Position numbers and translations under genes: made by a program. DNA of 39,937 nt from positions 1 to 39,937 of the IMG/VR virus record IMGVR_UViG_3300043449_000688, one strand, 5' to 3'. The notes beneath the pieces were generated by a model that worked only from the letters and a program-made list of their open reading frames with translations, made no database searches and was not told where the DNA came from. Shown here piece by piece: positions 19,171 to 27,515 of this stretch. This stretch comes from a virus. Position 1 is the first letter of the stretch. Every line of letters starts with the position of its first letter.

Positions 19171-20888
19171 TGGACCTCAACCTCACCAGCAACATCGACC
19201 GGCAGTCGAAGCCCTACGGCGAATCCGAAGGGCGCACTGCTGCATCCCGGTACCACCAGCTGGTGACACACCGGAACCCGTACCTGGATAGGGCGCGGGA
19301 CTGCAGCAAGGTCACCATCCCGATGCTGGTGCCCGATGACATCAAGGGTGATCACGGCGCCCTCAAGACCCCGTACCAATCCCTTGGTGCACGGGGCGTG
19401 AACTACCTGGCCAGCAAGCTGCTGATCACCCTGTTCCCACCCAACAGCGCTTTCTTCAAGCTGGAGATTGACGACCTGGCTCTGCGTGTCGAGGAGCAGG
19501 GGCCGGAGCTGAAGGCTGAGTTCGACCAGGCCCTGGTCAACGTGGAGCGGGCTGTCATGTCCGCACTGGAAACCGCCAATGGCAGGGCATCCCTGCATGA
19601 AGGGTTCAAGCACCTGCTGGTGGCTGGCAATGTCCTGCTGTACGTGCAGGAGGACGGCATCAAGGTCATCCACCTGAACCGCTACGTGGTCTGCCGTGAC
19701 CCCATGGGCCACGTGACTGAGATCCTGGTGGAAGAGGAGGTGTACCCCGAGGCCCTGCCTGATGGGTTCCTGCCCGAGGAGGAGACCGAGGACGACGGCA
19801 AGTCTCCTACCCAAAAGTCGGTCAAGCTCTACACCCACGTCGAGTACGAAGACGGCAAGTGCCATTGGTGGCAGGAAGCCAAAGGCAAGGAGATCCCTGG
19901 CACCCATGGCATGTGCGATGAGGACGTGTCGCCTTGGATCCCCCTGCGCTTCAACCGGGTGGACGGGGAGGAGTACGGCAGGGGCTACGTCGAGGAGTAC
20001 TACGGCGACCTGCTGGCACTGGAGTCCCTGTATCAGGCAATCCTGGAAGGCAGTGCTGCCGCGGCCAAGATCCTGTTCCTGGTCAATCCCAACGGCACCA
20101 CCCGTCCACGCACCCTGGCCAATGCACCCAATGGCGCCATCGTCCAGGGCAATGCAGCTGATGTGACCGTGATCCAGAGCCAGAAGGCTCAGGACCTGCA
20201 GATTGCATCGAACACCATCGAGCGCATTGAAGGTCGGCTGCAGTTCGCCTTCCTGCTGAACACCGCCATCCAACGACCAGGCGAGCGGGTGACAGCAGAA
20301 GAGATCAGGTACATGAGCCAGGAGCTGGAGGCTGGCATCGGTGGCCTGTACTCGATCCTGACCCAAGAGCTGCAGCTGCCACTGGTGCGTCGCCTGATGC
20401 ACGTCCTGCGCAAGCAACGCAAGCTCAGCCCCTTCCCCAAGGGTGAGCAGTCCGGTCGCCCGTTGGTGAATCCCAAGCCGGTCACTGGCCTGGAAGCCAT
20501 TGGCCGCGGCGATGACCGCAACAAGTTGGTGGAGTTCATCACCACTGTCGGCCAGGTGCTGGGCCCTGAGGTGATGCAGCGGTACATCAACATGGATGAA
20601 GCCTTGCGGCGCCTGGCCAACAGCGAGTCCATCGACACCACCAACCTGGTGAAGACACGGCAGCAACTGGAGGAGGAGGCAGCAGCTGCTCAGCAGCAAC
20701 AAGAGTCAATGCAACAGCAAGCAATGCAACAGCAGATGATGTCTGATGGACTGAAGTCGCCAGCTGTTGCCAAGCTGGTAGACAACTTCGCTCAACAAGG
20801 AGGACTCAATGCCCCGCCCGAAGGAATCCCCGGTCTCCCCGGAGCAGGACAACAGCCCCAAGGTCTCCCTGATGGCGGGCCCGGCTGA
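19170..20888 (+). CDS. Portal / head-tail connector (T7 gp8-like)
   Basis: 572 aa (T7 gp8 536). Recognised from LVTHRNPYLDRARDCSKVTI, GARGVNYLASKLLITLFPP and the conserved ERVTAEEIRYMSQELEAGIG near residue 370. C-terminus is Gln-rich (AQQQQESMQQQAMQQQMM), likely lining the tunnel or contacting DNA. Forms the dodecameric vertex through which DNA is packaged. Its last 80 bases are overlapped by another gene (20809). Confidence 0.95.
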   Translation: MDLNLTSNIDRQSKPYGESEGRTAASRYHQLVTHRNPYLDRARDCSKVTIPMLVPDDIKGDHGALKTPYQSLGARGVNYLASKLLITLFPPNSAFFKLEIDDLALRVEEQGPELKAEFDQALVNVERAVMSALETANGRASLHEGFKHLLVAGNVLLYVQEDGIKVIHLNRYVVCRDPMGHVTEILVEEEVYPEALPDGFLPEEETEDDGKSPTQKSVKLYTHVEYEDGKCHWWQEAKGKEIPGTHGMCDEDVSPWIPLRFNRVDGEEYGRGYVEEYYGDLLALESLYQAILEGSAAAAKILFLVNPNGTTRPRTLANAPNGAIVQGNAADVTVIQSQKAQDLQIASNTIERIEGRLQFAFLLNTAIQRPGERVTAEEIRYMSQELEAGIGGLYSILTQELQLPLVRRLMHVLRKQRKLSPFPKGEQSGRPLVNPKPVTGLEAIGRGDDRNKLVEFITTVGQVLGPEVMQRYINMDEALRRLANSESIDTTNLVKTRQQLEEEAAAAQQQQESMQQQAMQQQMMSDGLKSPAVAKLVDNFAQQGGLNAPPEGIPGLPGAGQQPQGLPDGGPG

Positions 20889-21012
20889 CGTCCCACAGCC
20901 TGGTCCGTCCACGGAGATCGTCATCAAAGACGTTCCCCGCAAGCCCGTCCCTGAACCGGCACCTGCCCCCGAGGTGGTGTACGGCGATGACGGCTCTATC
21001 ACCATCAAGTGA
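20809..21012 (+). CDS. Small Pro-rich protein overlapping the portal gene
   Basis: 67 aa from ATG 20809, inside the portal gene in another frame. AAGGAGG a few bases upstream is one of the best ribosome sites in the window, which argues the overlap is real. The product is Pro/Val/Lys-rich and probably disordered (VPRKPVPEPAPAPEVV). It lies between portal and scaffold. Function unknown, possibly an assembly factor. Confidence 0.65.
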   Translation: MPRPKESPVSPEQDNSPKVSLMAGPADVPQPGPSTEIVIKDVPRKPVPEPAPAPEVVYGDDGSITIK

Positions 21013-21017
21013 CACTC

Positions 21018-21842
21018 ATGCCTGAACCCATCACATTCACTGAACAAGACACGCCCGCACTGTCTCCCGAAAACGTGGAGATGCTGCAAGCCGAAGAGTC
21101 AGGGGAGGAATCCCCTGGCTTGCTGGCTGGCAAGTACAAGACCGTCGAAGAACTGGAGAGGGCGTACAAGGAAGCCCAGCGCAAGCTGAGCCAACCCCGC
21201 CAAGCCGAGGCTGAGGATGACTCTCAAGCCGAGGAGGAGGAAGGGGAGGAAGCCGAAGAGGCCCCTGCCCAATCCGCCAAGGAGGTCTACGGCGACCTGA
21301 TTGGTGGCCGGTTGGAAGAGGCGGGCATCGACTTCTCCGACATGAACACCCGCTGGCAACAGACGGGTGAACTGACCGGCGATGACTACACCGCCCTGGA
21401 AGAGGCTGGCTTCACCAAAGACATGGTGGACGCCTACCTCTCTGGTCTGCAGTACAAGGCCACGCAGGAAACCCAGCTGGCCATGCAGCAGGTGGCTGAA
21501 GTCAAGGCCGAGTACGGCGGCGAGAAGGGTTACGGCGAGATGCTCCAGTGGGCCAAGAGCAACTTGGACCAGTCGGAGATCGACGCCTTCAACGAGATCG
21601 TCAACACCAGCACCAACATCAAGGCGGTGAAGTTGGCGGTCTCTGGCCTGTATGCCCGGTACAGCCAGGCCACTGGTGGTCGTGAACCCAAGCTGCTGGG
21701 TGGTCGGTCACCCAAGAGTGGCGGGGAGAAGTTTGAATCCACCGCCCAGGTGGTGGAGGCCATGTCGGATCCCAAGTACAAGACCGATCCTGCATACCGC
21801 CGCAAGGTGGAGGAGAAGCTGGCCAGGTCCAGCATCATGTGA
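21018..21842 (+). CDS. Scaffolding protein (T7 gp9-like)
   Basis: 274 aa from ATG 21018; a GTG at 21009 overlapping the upstream stop is an alternative adding three residues. Highly acidic: LERAYKEAQRKLSQPR followed by a Glu-rich run (about 70-90), then helical C-terminal half with FESTAQVVEAM and DPAYRRKVEEKLARS, the capsid-binding end typical of gp9-like scaffolds. Directs prohead assembly and then leaves. Followed by a strong terminator. Confidence 0.9.
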   Translation: MPEPITFTEQDTPALSPENVEMLQAEESGEESPGLLAGKYKTVEELERAYKEAQRKLSQPRQAEAEDDSQAEEEEGEEAEEAPAQSAKEVYGDLIGGRLEEAGIDFSDMNTRWQQTGELTGDDYTALEEAGFTKDMVDAYLSGLQYKATQETQLAMQQVAEVKAEYGGEKGYGEMLQWAKSNLDQSEIDAFNEIVNTSTNIKAVKLAVSGLYARYSQATGGREPKLLGGRSPKSGGEKFESTAQVVEAMSDPKYKTDPAYRRKVEEKLARSSIM

Positions 21843-21857
21843 GCAGGGAAACCTTGC

Positions 21858-21889
21858 AAAGCCCCGGTCCCTGAGTCCGGGGCTTTTTT
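21858..21889 (+). terminator. Intrinsic terminator after scaffold
   Basis: AAAGCCCCGG (21858-21867), 9-base loop, CCGGGGCTTT (21877-21886), with TTTTTT at 21884-21889. A 10-bp stem and U-run: high quality. Confidence 0.93.
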
Positions 21890-22019
21890 CTTTGCAAATC
21901 AGGTGCTTACACTGCAGTCACCTAGACCCACTCACAGAAGCGACGGCCCTCTGCGGAGGACACCCTGAGTGAACGGGAGGGAGGTCGGGTAACAACCCAC
22001 TTTCCTTAGGAGTCCTTCA
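21890..22019 (+). promoter_or_regulatory. Capsid-gene leader with likely promoter
   Basis: 130 bases between a terminator and the capsid start. Contains CACCTAGAC (21919-21927), also found before early ATGs at 6270 and 6763; a small CCTC-TGCG-GAGG hairpin (about 21950-21961); and TAGGAG just before ATG 22020. Capsid transcription past the upstream terminator needs read-through or a promoter here. Confidence 0.5.
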
Positions 22020-23003
22020 ATGGCTGCCCCTGACTTTTCAGCCTCACGGCTTGGCCTTATCAACAACGCTGGCGGTGGCACCTTCGCAGGTGACAACGCC
22101 ATGTTCCTCAAGGTGTTTGGCGGGGAGGTGCTTACTGCCTTCCGTAAAGCCACCATCTTTGAGCCCCTGCACACCGTCCGCACCATCAGCAGCGGCAAAT
22201 CGGCACAGTTCCCGATCATTGGTCTGACCAGCACTGCGTACCACACCCCTGGCACGATGCTGACTGGCAACCAGATCAAGCACGCCGAGGCCGTCATCAA
22301 CATTGATGACAAGCTGGTGAGCAACGTGTTCCTGGCTGACATCGAAGAAGCCAAGAACCACTACGACGTGCGTGCTCAGTACACCACTGAGATGGGCAAC
22401 GCCCTGGCCTATCGCTTCGACCAAAACATCGCAGCGATGATCGCCAAGGCAGCTCGCACTGCCACCAACTTCAACACCGACCTGCCCGGTGGTACCCGCA
22501 TCAAGATCGTCGCCACTTCCAAGGCTGCGATCACTGGTGCTCAGCTGGCCACTGCACTGTTCAGTGCAGCCCAGAAGATGGATGAGAACAACCTCCCCGA
22601 GAACGACCGCTACTGCGTGCTCGCTCCTGCGGAGTACTACAAGCTCGTCCAGGAGACCAACGTCATCAACCGTGACTGGGGCGGCGCTGGTGCCTATGCC
22701 GACGGCACCGTGCTGAAGGTGGCTGGCATCACCATCCTGAAGTCGAACCAACTCCCCACCACCAACCGCTCTGCGGCTACCGGGGAGAACAACGACTACA
22801 GCGCCGACTTCACTTCCTGCGTCTCGCTCTGCTTCAACAAGCAGGCCGTGGGCACCGTGAAGCTGATGGACCTGAAGATGGAGCAAACCGGCTCCGACGT
22901 GCACGCCCTGTGGCAAGGCACCTTCATGGTTGGCTCGATGGCACTGGGCACCGGAATCCTCCGTCCCGACTGCGCCGTCGAGATTTACACGGCCACCAGC
23001 TGA
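22020..23003 (+). CDS. Major capsid protein (T7 gp10A-like)
   Basis: 327 aa (T7 gp10A 345), HK97 fold by family. Starts MAAPDFSASRLGLINNAGG; conserved FGGEVLTAFRKATIFEPLH, GKSAQFPIIG, EGxxI-like INIDDKLVSNVFLADIEEA and DRYCVLAPAEYYKLVQ. ATG 22020 follows TAGGAG. No slippery site or frame extension like gp10B is seen; a terminator follows directly. Isolated from its neighbours by terminators on both sides, consistent with separate, high expression. Confidence 0.96.
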   Translation: MAAPDFSASRLGLINNAGGGTFAGDNAMFLKVFGGEVLTAFRKATIFEPLHTVRTISSGKSAQFPIIGLTSTAYHTPGTMLTGNQIKHAEAVINIDDKLVSNVFLADIEEAKNHYDVRAQYTTEMGNALAYRFDQNIAAMIAKAARTATNFNTDLPGGTRIKIVATSKAAITGAQLATALFSAAQKMDENNLPENDRYCVLAPAEYYKLVQETNVINRDWGGAGAYADGTVLKVAGITILKSNQLPTTNRSAATGENNDYSADFTSCVSLCFNKQAVGTVKLMDLKMEQTGSDVHALWQGTFMVGSMALGTGILRPDCAVEIYTATS

Positions 23004-23012
23004 TGGTTCAGT

Positions 23013-23042
23013 GGGGGCCTACGGGCCCCCTTTTCCTTTTTT
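23013..23042 (+). terminator. Intrinsic terminator after capsid gene (T-phi-like)
   Basis: GGGGGCC (23013-23019), tetraloop TACG (UNCG class), GGCCCCC (23024-23030), then TTTTCCTTTTTT. Same position as the T7 T-phi terminator after gene 10. Confidence 0.93.
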
Positions 23043-23057
23043 CGTTGGAGCTGATCC

Positions 23058-23666
23058 ATGACACAAGCACGCACCAGCTTCCTAGAGGCGGTCAACCGGG
23101 TGCTGCAGATGATGGGGGAAGCTCCGATCAACAGCCTGGAAGGGCAGTACGGCCTGGCACAGCAAGCTCAGGACGTCCTGGATGACGTGAGTCGCCAGGT
23201 ACAGGCCGACAGCTGGTCCTTCAACACCGACCGGCACAAGACCCTGTCCCGCAGCGTGAGCAACGAGATCCCGGTGGGGACCAACGTGGTGCGGGTGGTG
23301 GTGGATTCATTGGAGTACCCCGGGGTGGACGTCGTCCAACGTGGCGCCAAGCTCTATGACCGCATCGCCAACAGCTACGTCTTCGACAAGGACCTGAAGG
23401 CAGACGTCACCTACGTCCTGGAGTGGGAAGAGCTGCCCGAGTACGCCAGGCAGTACATCACGGTGCGGGCTGGGCGGGTGCTGCAGGAGTCGATCATCGG
23501 CAGCGCTGACCTGTCCCGGATCAACCAGCAGCAGGAAGCAGAAGTTCGGGCCATGTTCCTCGATGAGGAGACAGTGGTGAACGATCACAGCATGATCACT
23601 GGGAATCCCAACCACAGCTCTGGATTCCTGCCTTACATGCCTGTGCAGGCCCTGCGTCGCCGGTAA
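23058..23666 (+). CDS. Tail tubular protein A (T7 gp11-like)
   Basis: 202 aa (T7 gp11 196). ATG 23058 after TTGGAG. SFLEAVNRVLQMMGEAPINS at the N-terminus, DVSRQVQADSWSFNTD and LPEYARQYITVRAGRVLQES are the strongly conserved gatekeeper motifs of the family. Forms the ring joining portal to nozzle. Confidence 0.95.
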   Translation: MTQARTSFLEAVNRVLQMMGEAPINSLEGQYGLAQQAQDVLDDVSRQVQADSWSFNTDRHKTLSRSVSNEIPVGTNVVRVVVDSLEYPGVDVVQRGAKLYDRIANSYVFDKDLKADVTYVLEWEELPEYARQYITVRAGRVLQESIIGSADLSRINQQQEAEVRAMFLDEETVVNDHSMITGNPNHSSGFLPYMPVQALRRR

Positions 23667-23669
23667 GCC

Positions 23670-26300
23670 ATGCCTCTCGTCACCAGCACCATCCCCAACC
23701 TGATCAATGGGGTTAGCCAACAGCCTGCATCACTGCGGCTGGCATCTCAGGCTGAGCAGGTCGTGAACTGTATGCCCAGCCCAGTGGAGGGGCTGAAGAA
23801 ACGGCCACCCAGTCATCACGTCAAGCGCCTGTTCACTGGCACCGTCGGTACCCGCAGGCCCTTTGTGCACGTGGTGGACCGGGATGAGAACACCCGCTAC
23901 ATGATCCTGCTGCAGGACAACAACATCCGGGTGTTTGACCTGGATGGCAACGAGAAGACCGTCAGCAAGCCCAATGGCACCGGCTACCTGGACATTGCAG
24001 GCGAGCCGTCGCAACAGTTCCGCGTGGCGTCCGTGGCGGACTACACGTTCATCGTCAACCGGGAGAAAACAGTCACCCTGCTCAGCGACCTGTCGCCTGG
24101 TTCTGGCAGCAAAGGCCTGGTGTTCATCCGCAGTGCGGAGTACGACTGCACCTACCGGGTGAAGGTGGGCACCACGGAGGTGACGTTCAAGACGGCACCT
24201 GCGGGCGGCAAGAACATCAGTGCCAGCTACAGCCAGAGCCTCACCACAGTCACCGTGACTGCTACCGCTCACGGCCTAGTCAATGGCGACACCGTCACGG
24301 TGACGCCGCTGACCGGTGATGGCGCCTCCGGGACGTACACGGTGGTCAGCGCCACCACAAACACTTTCCAGTACACCGCCGCCCAGTCACAGACCACCAG
24401 CGGCAACTGCACGGTCAACTACAACCCAACGCTCTCCACCACGGAGATTGCCCTGCAGCTGAAGACTGCTCTGTCAACTGCGCTGGGCGGCAGCTGGACC
24501 GTCACCAACCAGGACTACGTGATCGTCATCGTCAAGAACGACGGCGCCGACTACACCCTGGCCAGTGGGGACAGCCGCAATGGTGAAGCGACGGTGCCCA
24601 TCAAAGGCACGGTGCCCGGGCTGACGGACCTGCCGACCATCGCCCCGCATGGATTGACCATCAAGGTGCAGGGCTCACAGGAGACCGAGTACGACGACTA
24701 CTACATCGTCTTTGAGGCCACAGCTGGCAGCGGCACGGGCCCTGGCCAGTGGCGGGAGACGGTGGCCCCTGGCATCCAGTACAAGTTGGATCCAGCCACC
24801 ATGCCCTATGTGCTGGTGCGGGAGGCTGACGGCACCTTCACGTTTGAGCAGTTCGGCTGGAGCCCCAGGTTGTCCGGTGACACCAGCGTGTCGCCCAATC
24901 CATCGTTTGTCGGGGTGACGATCAACAACATCACCCTGTTCCGCAACCGCCTGGTGCTGCTGGCTGATGAGAACGTGATCCTGTCGGCAGCGGATGAATA
25001 CGACCGCTTCTTTCCGGAGACGGTGCAGACGGTGGTGGACAGTGACCCCATCGACCTGACCTGCGGCGGCAACCGGATCAACTTCCTCCTGTCGGCCATC
25101 CCATTTGCCAGCACCTTGATGCTGTTCAGTCGGCATGGCCAGTTCCGCCTGGACAGCGGCACGTACACGGTGCAGAACCTGACGCCCAAGACGGCCAACA
25201 TCACGCAGATGACGGCCTTTGAAATGTCGTCTGACGTCGATCCAGTGGCGGCAGGTCGGACCATCTACTTCTCCATCCCCCGTGGGGACTTCAGCGGGAT
25301 CCGGGAGTTCTTCCTGCCGGAAGCCAGCAGCCCAATCCCCAACTCCGAAGAGGTGACGTCTTCAGTGCCCAGGTACGTCCCGGCCAACCTGAGCACGATG
25401 ATCGCCACCATCAGTGAGGAGGCCATCGTCGCCATCAGCAAGGACCAACCCAAGCGGCTGTACCTGTACAAGTTCTTCTTCCAGGATGAGGAGAAGCTGC
25501 AGAGCGCCTGGTCCTACTGGGAGTACGAAGGGGCCAAGACTTTGCTGGGTGCTGACTTTGTGGACAGCGACCTGTACCTGGTCGTCGAGTACAGCGATGG
25601 GGTCTATCTGGAGAAGACCGTCATCCGTCCTGAGAACGTGGACCCTGGTGCTCCCATCGAGCTGCTGGTAGACCGCAAGGTGGATGAGACGCTGTGCACC
25701 AAGGCCATCACGTCCAGCCCCACTGCCGTGGACGTGCAGACAACGATCACGTTGCCGTACCCGATCAACAGCGGCAGTCGGATGATCGTGGTTGGGCGGT
25801 ACGCCACCACCAACACCATCCAGGCGGGCCAGGTGATCGAGCCCATCAGCCAGACCAGCAACACGCTGACGGTGCGGGGCAACCTGACGGCTGCCAAGTT
25901 CTACATCGGTGAGCGGTACGACATGCTGTACGAGTTCAGCACCCAGTACCTGAAGGAGCAGCCCCCTGGCGGTGGCATGGCAGTGATCAGTGGGCCGCGG
26001 CTGCAGCTGCGCACCTGGACCATGATCTTCGACCAATCTTCAGCGTTCCAGATCCGGGTGACGCCACGGACCAGGGAGCCGCAGGCGTTCCCGTACACCT
26101 ACCCCTACGGGACCATCGGCTTGGGTGACAGCGATGAGGTCCTGGGCCAGCTGAACCTGAAGACCAGCAAGTTCCGGGTGCCGGTGTTGACGCAGAACAT
26201 CGACGCCAAGGTGGAGATCCTGAGTGACAGCCCCCTGCCCTGCCGGATGCAATCGGCGGAATGGGAGGGTTGGTACCACACCCGCTCGCAACGCCTGTGA
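23670..26300 (+). CDS. Tail tubular protein B / nozzle (T7 gp12-like)
   Basis: 876 aa (T7 gp12 794). Begins IPNLINGVSQQPASLRLASQ and contains FGWSPRLSGD, NRLVLLADENVILSAADEYDRFF and PRLQLRTWTM, all typical. Residues about 193-250 (TVTATAHGLVNGDTVTVTP onward) look like an inserted beta domain of a kind common in tail proteins, which partly explains the extra length. Forms the hexameric nozzle to which fibres attach. Confidence 0.94.
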   Translation: MPLVTSTIPNLINGVSQQPASLRLASQAEQVVNCMPSPVEGLKKRPPSHHVKRLFTGTVGTRRPFVHVVDRDENTRYMILLQDNNIRVFDLDGNEKTVSKPNGTGYLDIAGEPSQQFRVASVADYTFIVNREKTVTLLSDLSPGSGSKGLVFIRSAEYDCTYRVKVGTTEVTFKTAPAGGKNISASYSQSLTTVTVTATAHGLVNGDTVTVTPLTGDGASGTYTVVSATTNTFQYTAAQSQTTSGNCTVNYNPTLSTTEIALQLKTALSTALGGSWTVTNQDYVIVIVKNDGADYTLASGDSRNGEATVPIKGTVPGLTDLPTIAPHGLTIKVQGSQETEYDDYYIVFEATAGSGTGPGQWRETVAPGIQYKLDPATMPYVLVREADGTFTFEQFGWSPRLSGDTSVSPNPSFVGVTINNITLFRNRLVLLADENVILSAADEYDRFFPETVQTVVDSDPIDLTCGGNRINFLLSAIPFASTLMLFSRHGQFRLDSGTYTVQNLTPKTANITQMTAFEMSSDVDPVAAGRTIYFSIPRGDFSGIREFFLPEASSPIPNSEEVTSSVPRYVPANLSTMIATISEEAIVAISKDQPKRLYLYKFFFQDEEKLQSAWSYWEYEGAKTLLGADFVDSDLYLVVEYSDGVYLEKTVIRPENVDPGAPIELLVDRKVDETLCTKAITSSPTAVDVQTTITLPYPINSGSRMIVVGRYATTNTIQAGQVIEPISQTSNTLTVRGNLTAAKFYIGERYDMLYEFSTQYLKEQPPGGGMAVISGPRLQLRTWTMIFDQSSAFQIRVTPRTREPQAFPYTYPYGTIGLGDSDEVLGQLNLKTSKFRVPVLTQNIDAKVEILSDSPLPCRMQSAEWEGWYHTRSQRL

Positions 26301-26770
26301 CCGCCTACAACCGCAAAAGCAAGCTGAAGGACATCCTGGCGGTGGCCAACAACATGCGAGCAGCTGACGTCGCTGAAGTTCATGCGGCTTCAGGGCGTGA
26401 GCCCAAGGAGGTGCTGCTGCAGTGCTTCTTTGAGGGGAAGCCGTGCCTGACCATCTGCGACACCAACGACATGCCCGTGGCCATGTGGGGCGTGGTGCCA
26501 GTCAGCGAGATGGTGGGTGGCGTCTGGCTGCTGGGCACTGACGCGCTGGTGAAGGACAGCAAAACCAGGATGGGATTTCTGCGGCAAGCCCGTGCCGCTG
26601 TGGATCAAGTGCAGGAGGAGTACCCGGTGCTGGCCAACTGCGTCGATGCACGGAATAAGGTTCACGTCAGATGGCTGCAGTGGATGGGTTTCACGATCAT
26701 CAAGGAGCATCCAAACTATGGAGCAGAAGGTCGAGCGTTCTTGGAGTTCGTGAGGATGCGCCATGTGTGA
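26297..26770 (+). CDS. gp13-like protein with acetyltransferase-like (GNAT) fold
   Basis: 157 aa from GTG 26297, which overlaps the gp12 stop (GTGA); an upstream in-frame start at 26261 is inside gp12 and not needed. MRAADVAEVHAASGREPKE, PVAMWGVVP and WLQWMGFTIIKEHPNYG are the pattern of T7 gp13, whose family has a GNAT-like fold. In T7 gp13 is needed for head completion. Whether it has acetyltransferase activity is unknown. Confidence 0.85.
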   Translation: MTAYNRKSKLKDILAVANNMRAADVAEVHAASGREPKEVLLQCFFEGKPCLTICDTNDMPVAMWGVVPVSEMVGGVWLLGTDALVKDSKTRMGFLRQARAAVDQVQEEYPVLANCVDARNKVHVRWLQWMGFTIIKEHPNYGAEGRAFLEFVRMRHV

Positions 26771-27512
26771 ACCCATCTCCATCACGCTTGGCGTCATCAG
26801 CGCAGGCCTTGGCATCGCGCAGTCGGTTGCCGCCTACCAGGGTGCCCAGCAGCAGATCGCCTACCAGAACATGGTGGCCGATCAGAACTACCAGTATCAG
26901 CAGATGCAGGTCAGCTCCGCACGGAGCTTTGAGGACCTGAAGGAGCAGCAGCAGAACTTCCTGATGGAGCAGAACGCCTTGCTGGCTTCTGCTGCCTTTG
27001 GCGATGACATTGCCAGCCTCAACTCCCGCTTCATGCAGGAGGAGGAGGCAGCAGCGCAGAAGCGACAGGAGGCTCTCAAGGGCAGGGCCCAGGCATCAGG
27101 TGAAGTGCGGTCCTCTGGACGCCTTGGCCTGACCATCGACAACCTGATTGCTGACGTCTACCGGCAGCAGGCCCAGTACGACTACGCCGTGGGTCGGAAC
27201 CTGGCCTTCACCGGCAGTCAGATCCAAGACCAGAAACGAGCAGCGACAGCGCAGTACGCCAGCAGGTTGAATCAGTACCAGCCGTACCTGAAGCAGCCGT
27301 ACCTGGATCCGTTGAAGCCAATCCCAATGGCCAAGCCGAGTGCCTTGCCGTACTTCCTGCAGGGGGCGTCGAGTGTGGTGGGCGCAGCAGGCAGTGCGTA
27401 CAACATGGCGGGCGGGTTGCCCAAGCCACCAGGTGGCGGATCAGGGTCGTTCACCTACAGCGGCCCCAACTATTCCGGTGCGTTCAAGTCGCCCGGACGC
27501 TCCGCTTACTAA
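26763..27512 (+). CDS. Internal virion protein (T7 gp14-like)
   Basis: 249 aa (T7 gp14 196). Starts MCEPISITLGVISAGLGIAQ, a hydrophobic N-terminal helix expected of the ejection protein that enters the outer membrane; then Gln-rich coiled coil (QQIAYQNMVADQNYQYQQMQ) and GEVRSSGRLGLTIDNLIADV. Gly/Pro-rich C-terminus. Overlaps gp13 by 8 bases. Confidence 0.88.
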   Translation: MCEPISITLGVISAGLGIAQSVAAYQGAQQQIAYQNMVADQNYQYQQMQVSSARSFEDLKEQQQNFLMEQNALLASAAFGDDIASLNSRFMQEEEAAAQKRQEALKGRAQASGEVRSSGRLGLTIDNLIADVYRQQAQYDYAVGRNLAFTGSQIQDQKRAATAQYASRLNQYQPYLKQPYLDPLKPIPMAKPSALPYFLQGASSVVGAAGSAYNMAGGLPKPPGGGSGSFTYSGPNYSGAFKSPGRSAY

Positions 27513-27515
27513 GCC

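Noticed and set aside
19167-20702. Long minus-strand ORF (511 aa) opposite the portal gene
   Set aside because: Antisense shadow of a GC-rich coding frame; low-complexity Leu/Val/Gln/His composition, no ribosome site, while the + strand encodes a clear portal.
22044-22916. Minus-strand ORF (290 aa) opposite the capsid gene
   Set aside because: Antisense shadow with the Val/Leu/Gly/His bias seen in other such frames.
22990-23060. Programmed frameshift producing a gp10B-like capsid extension
   Set aside because: No slippery heptamer before the stop and a terminator directly follows; no downstream frame of useful length.
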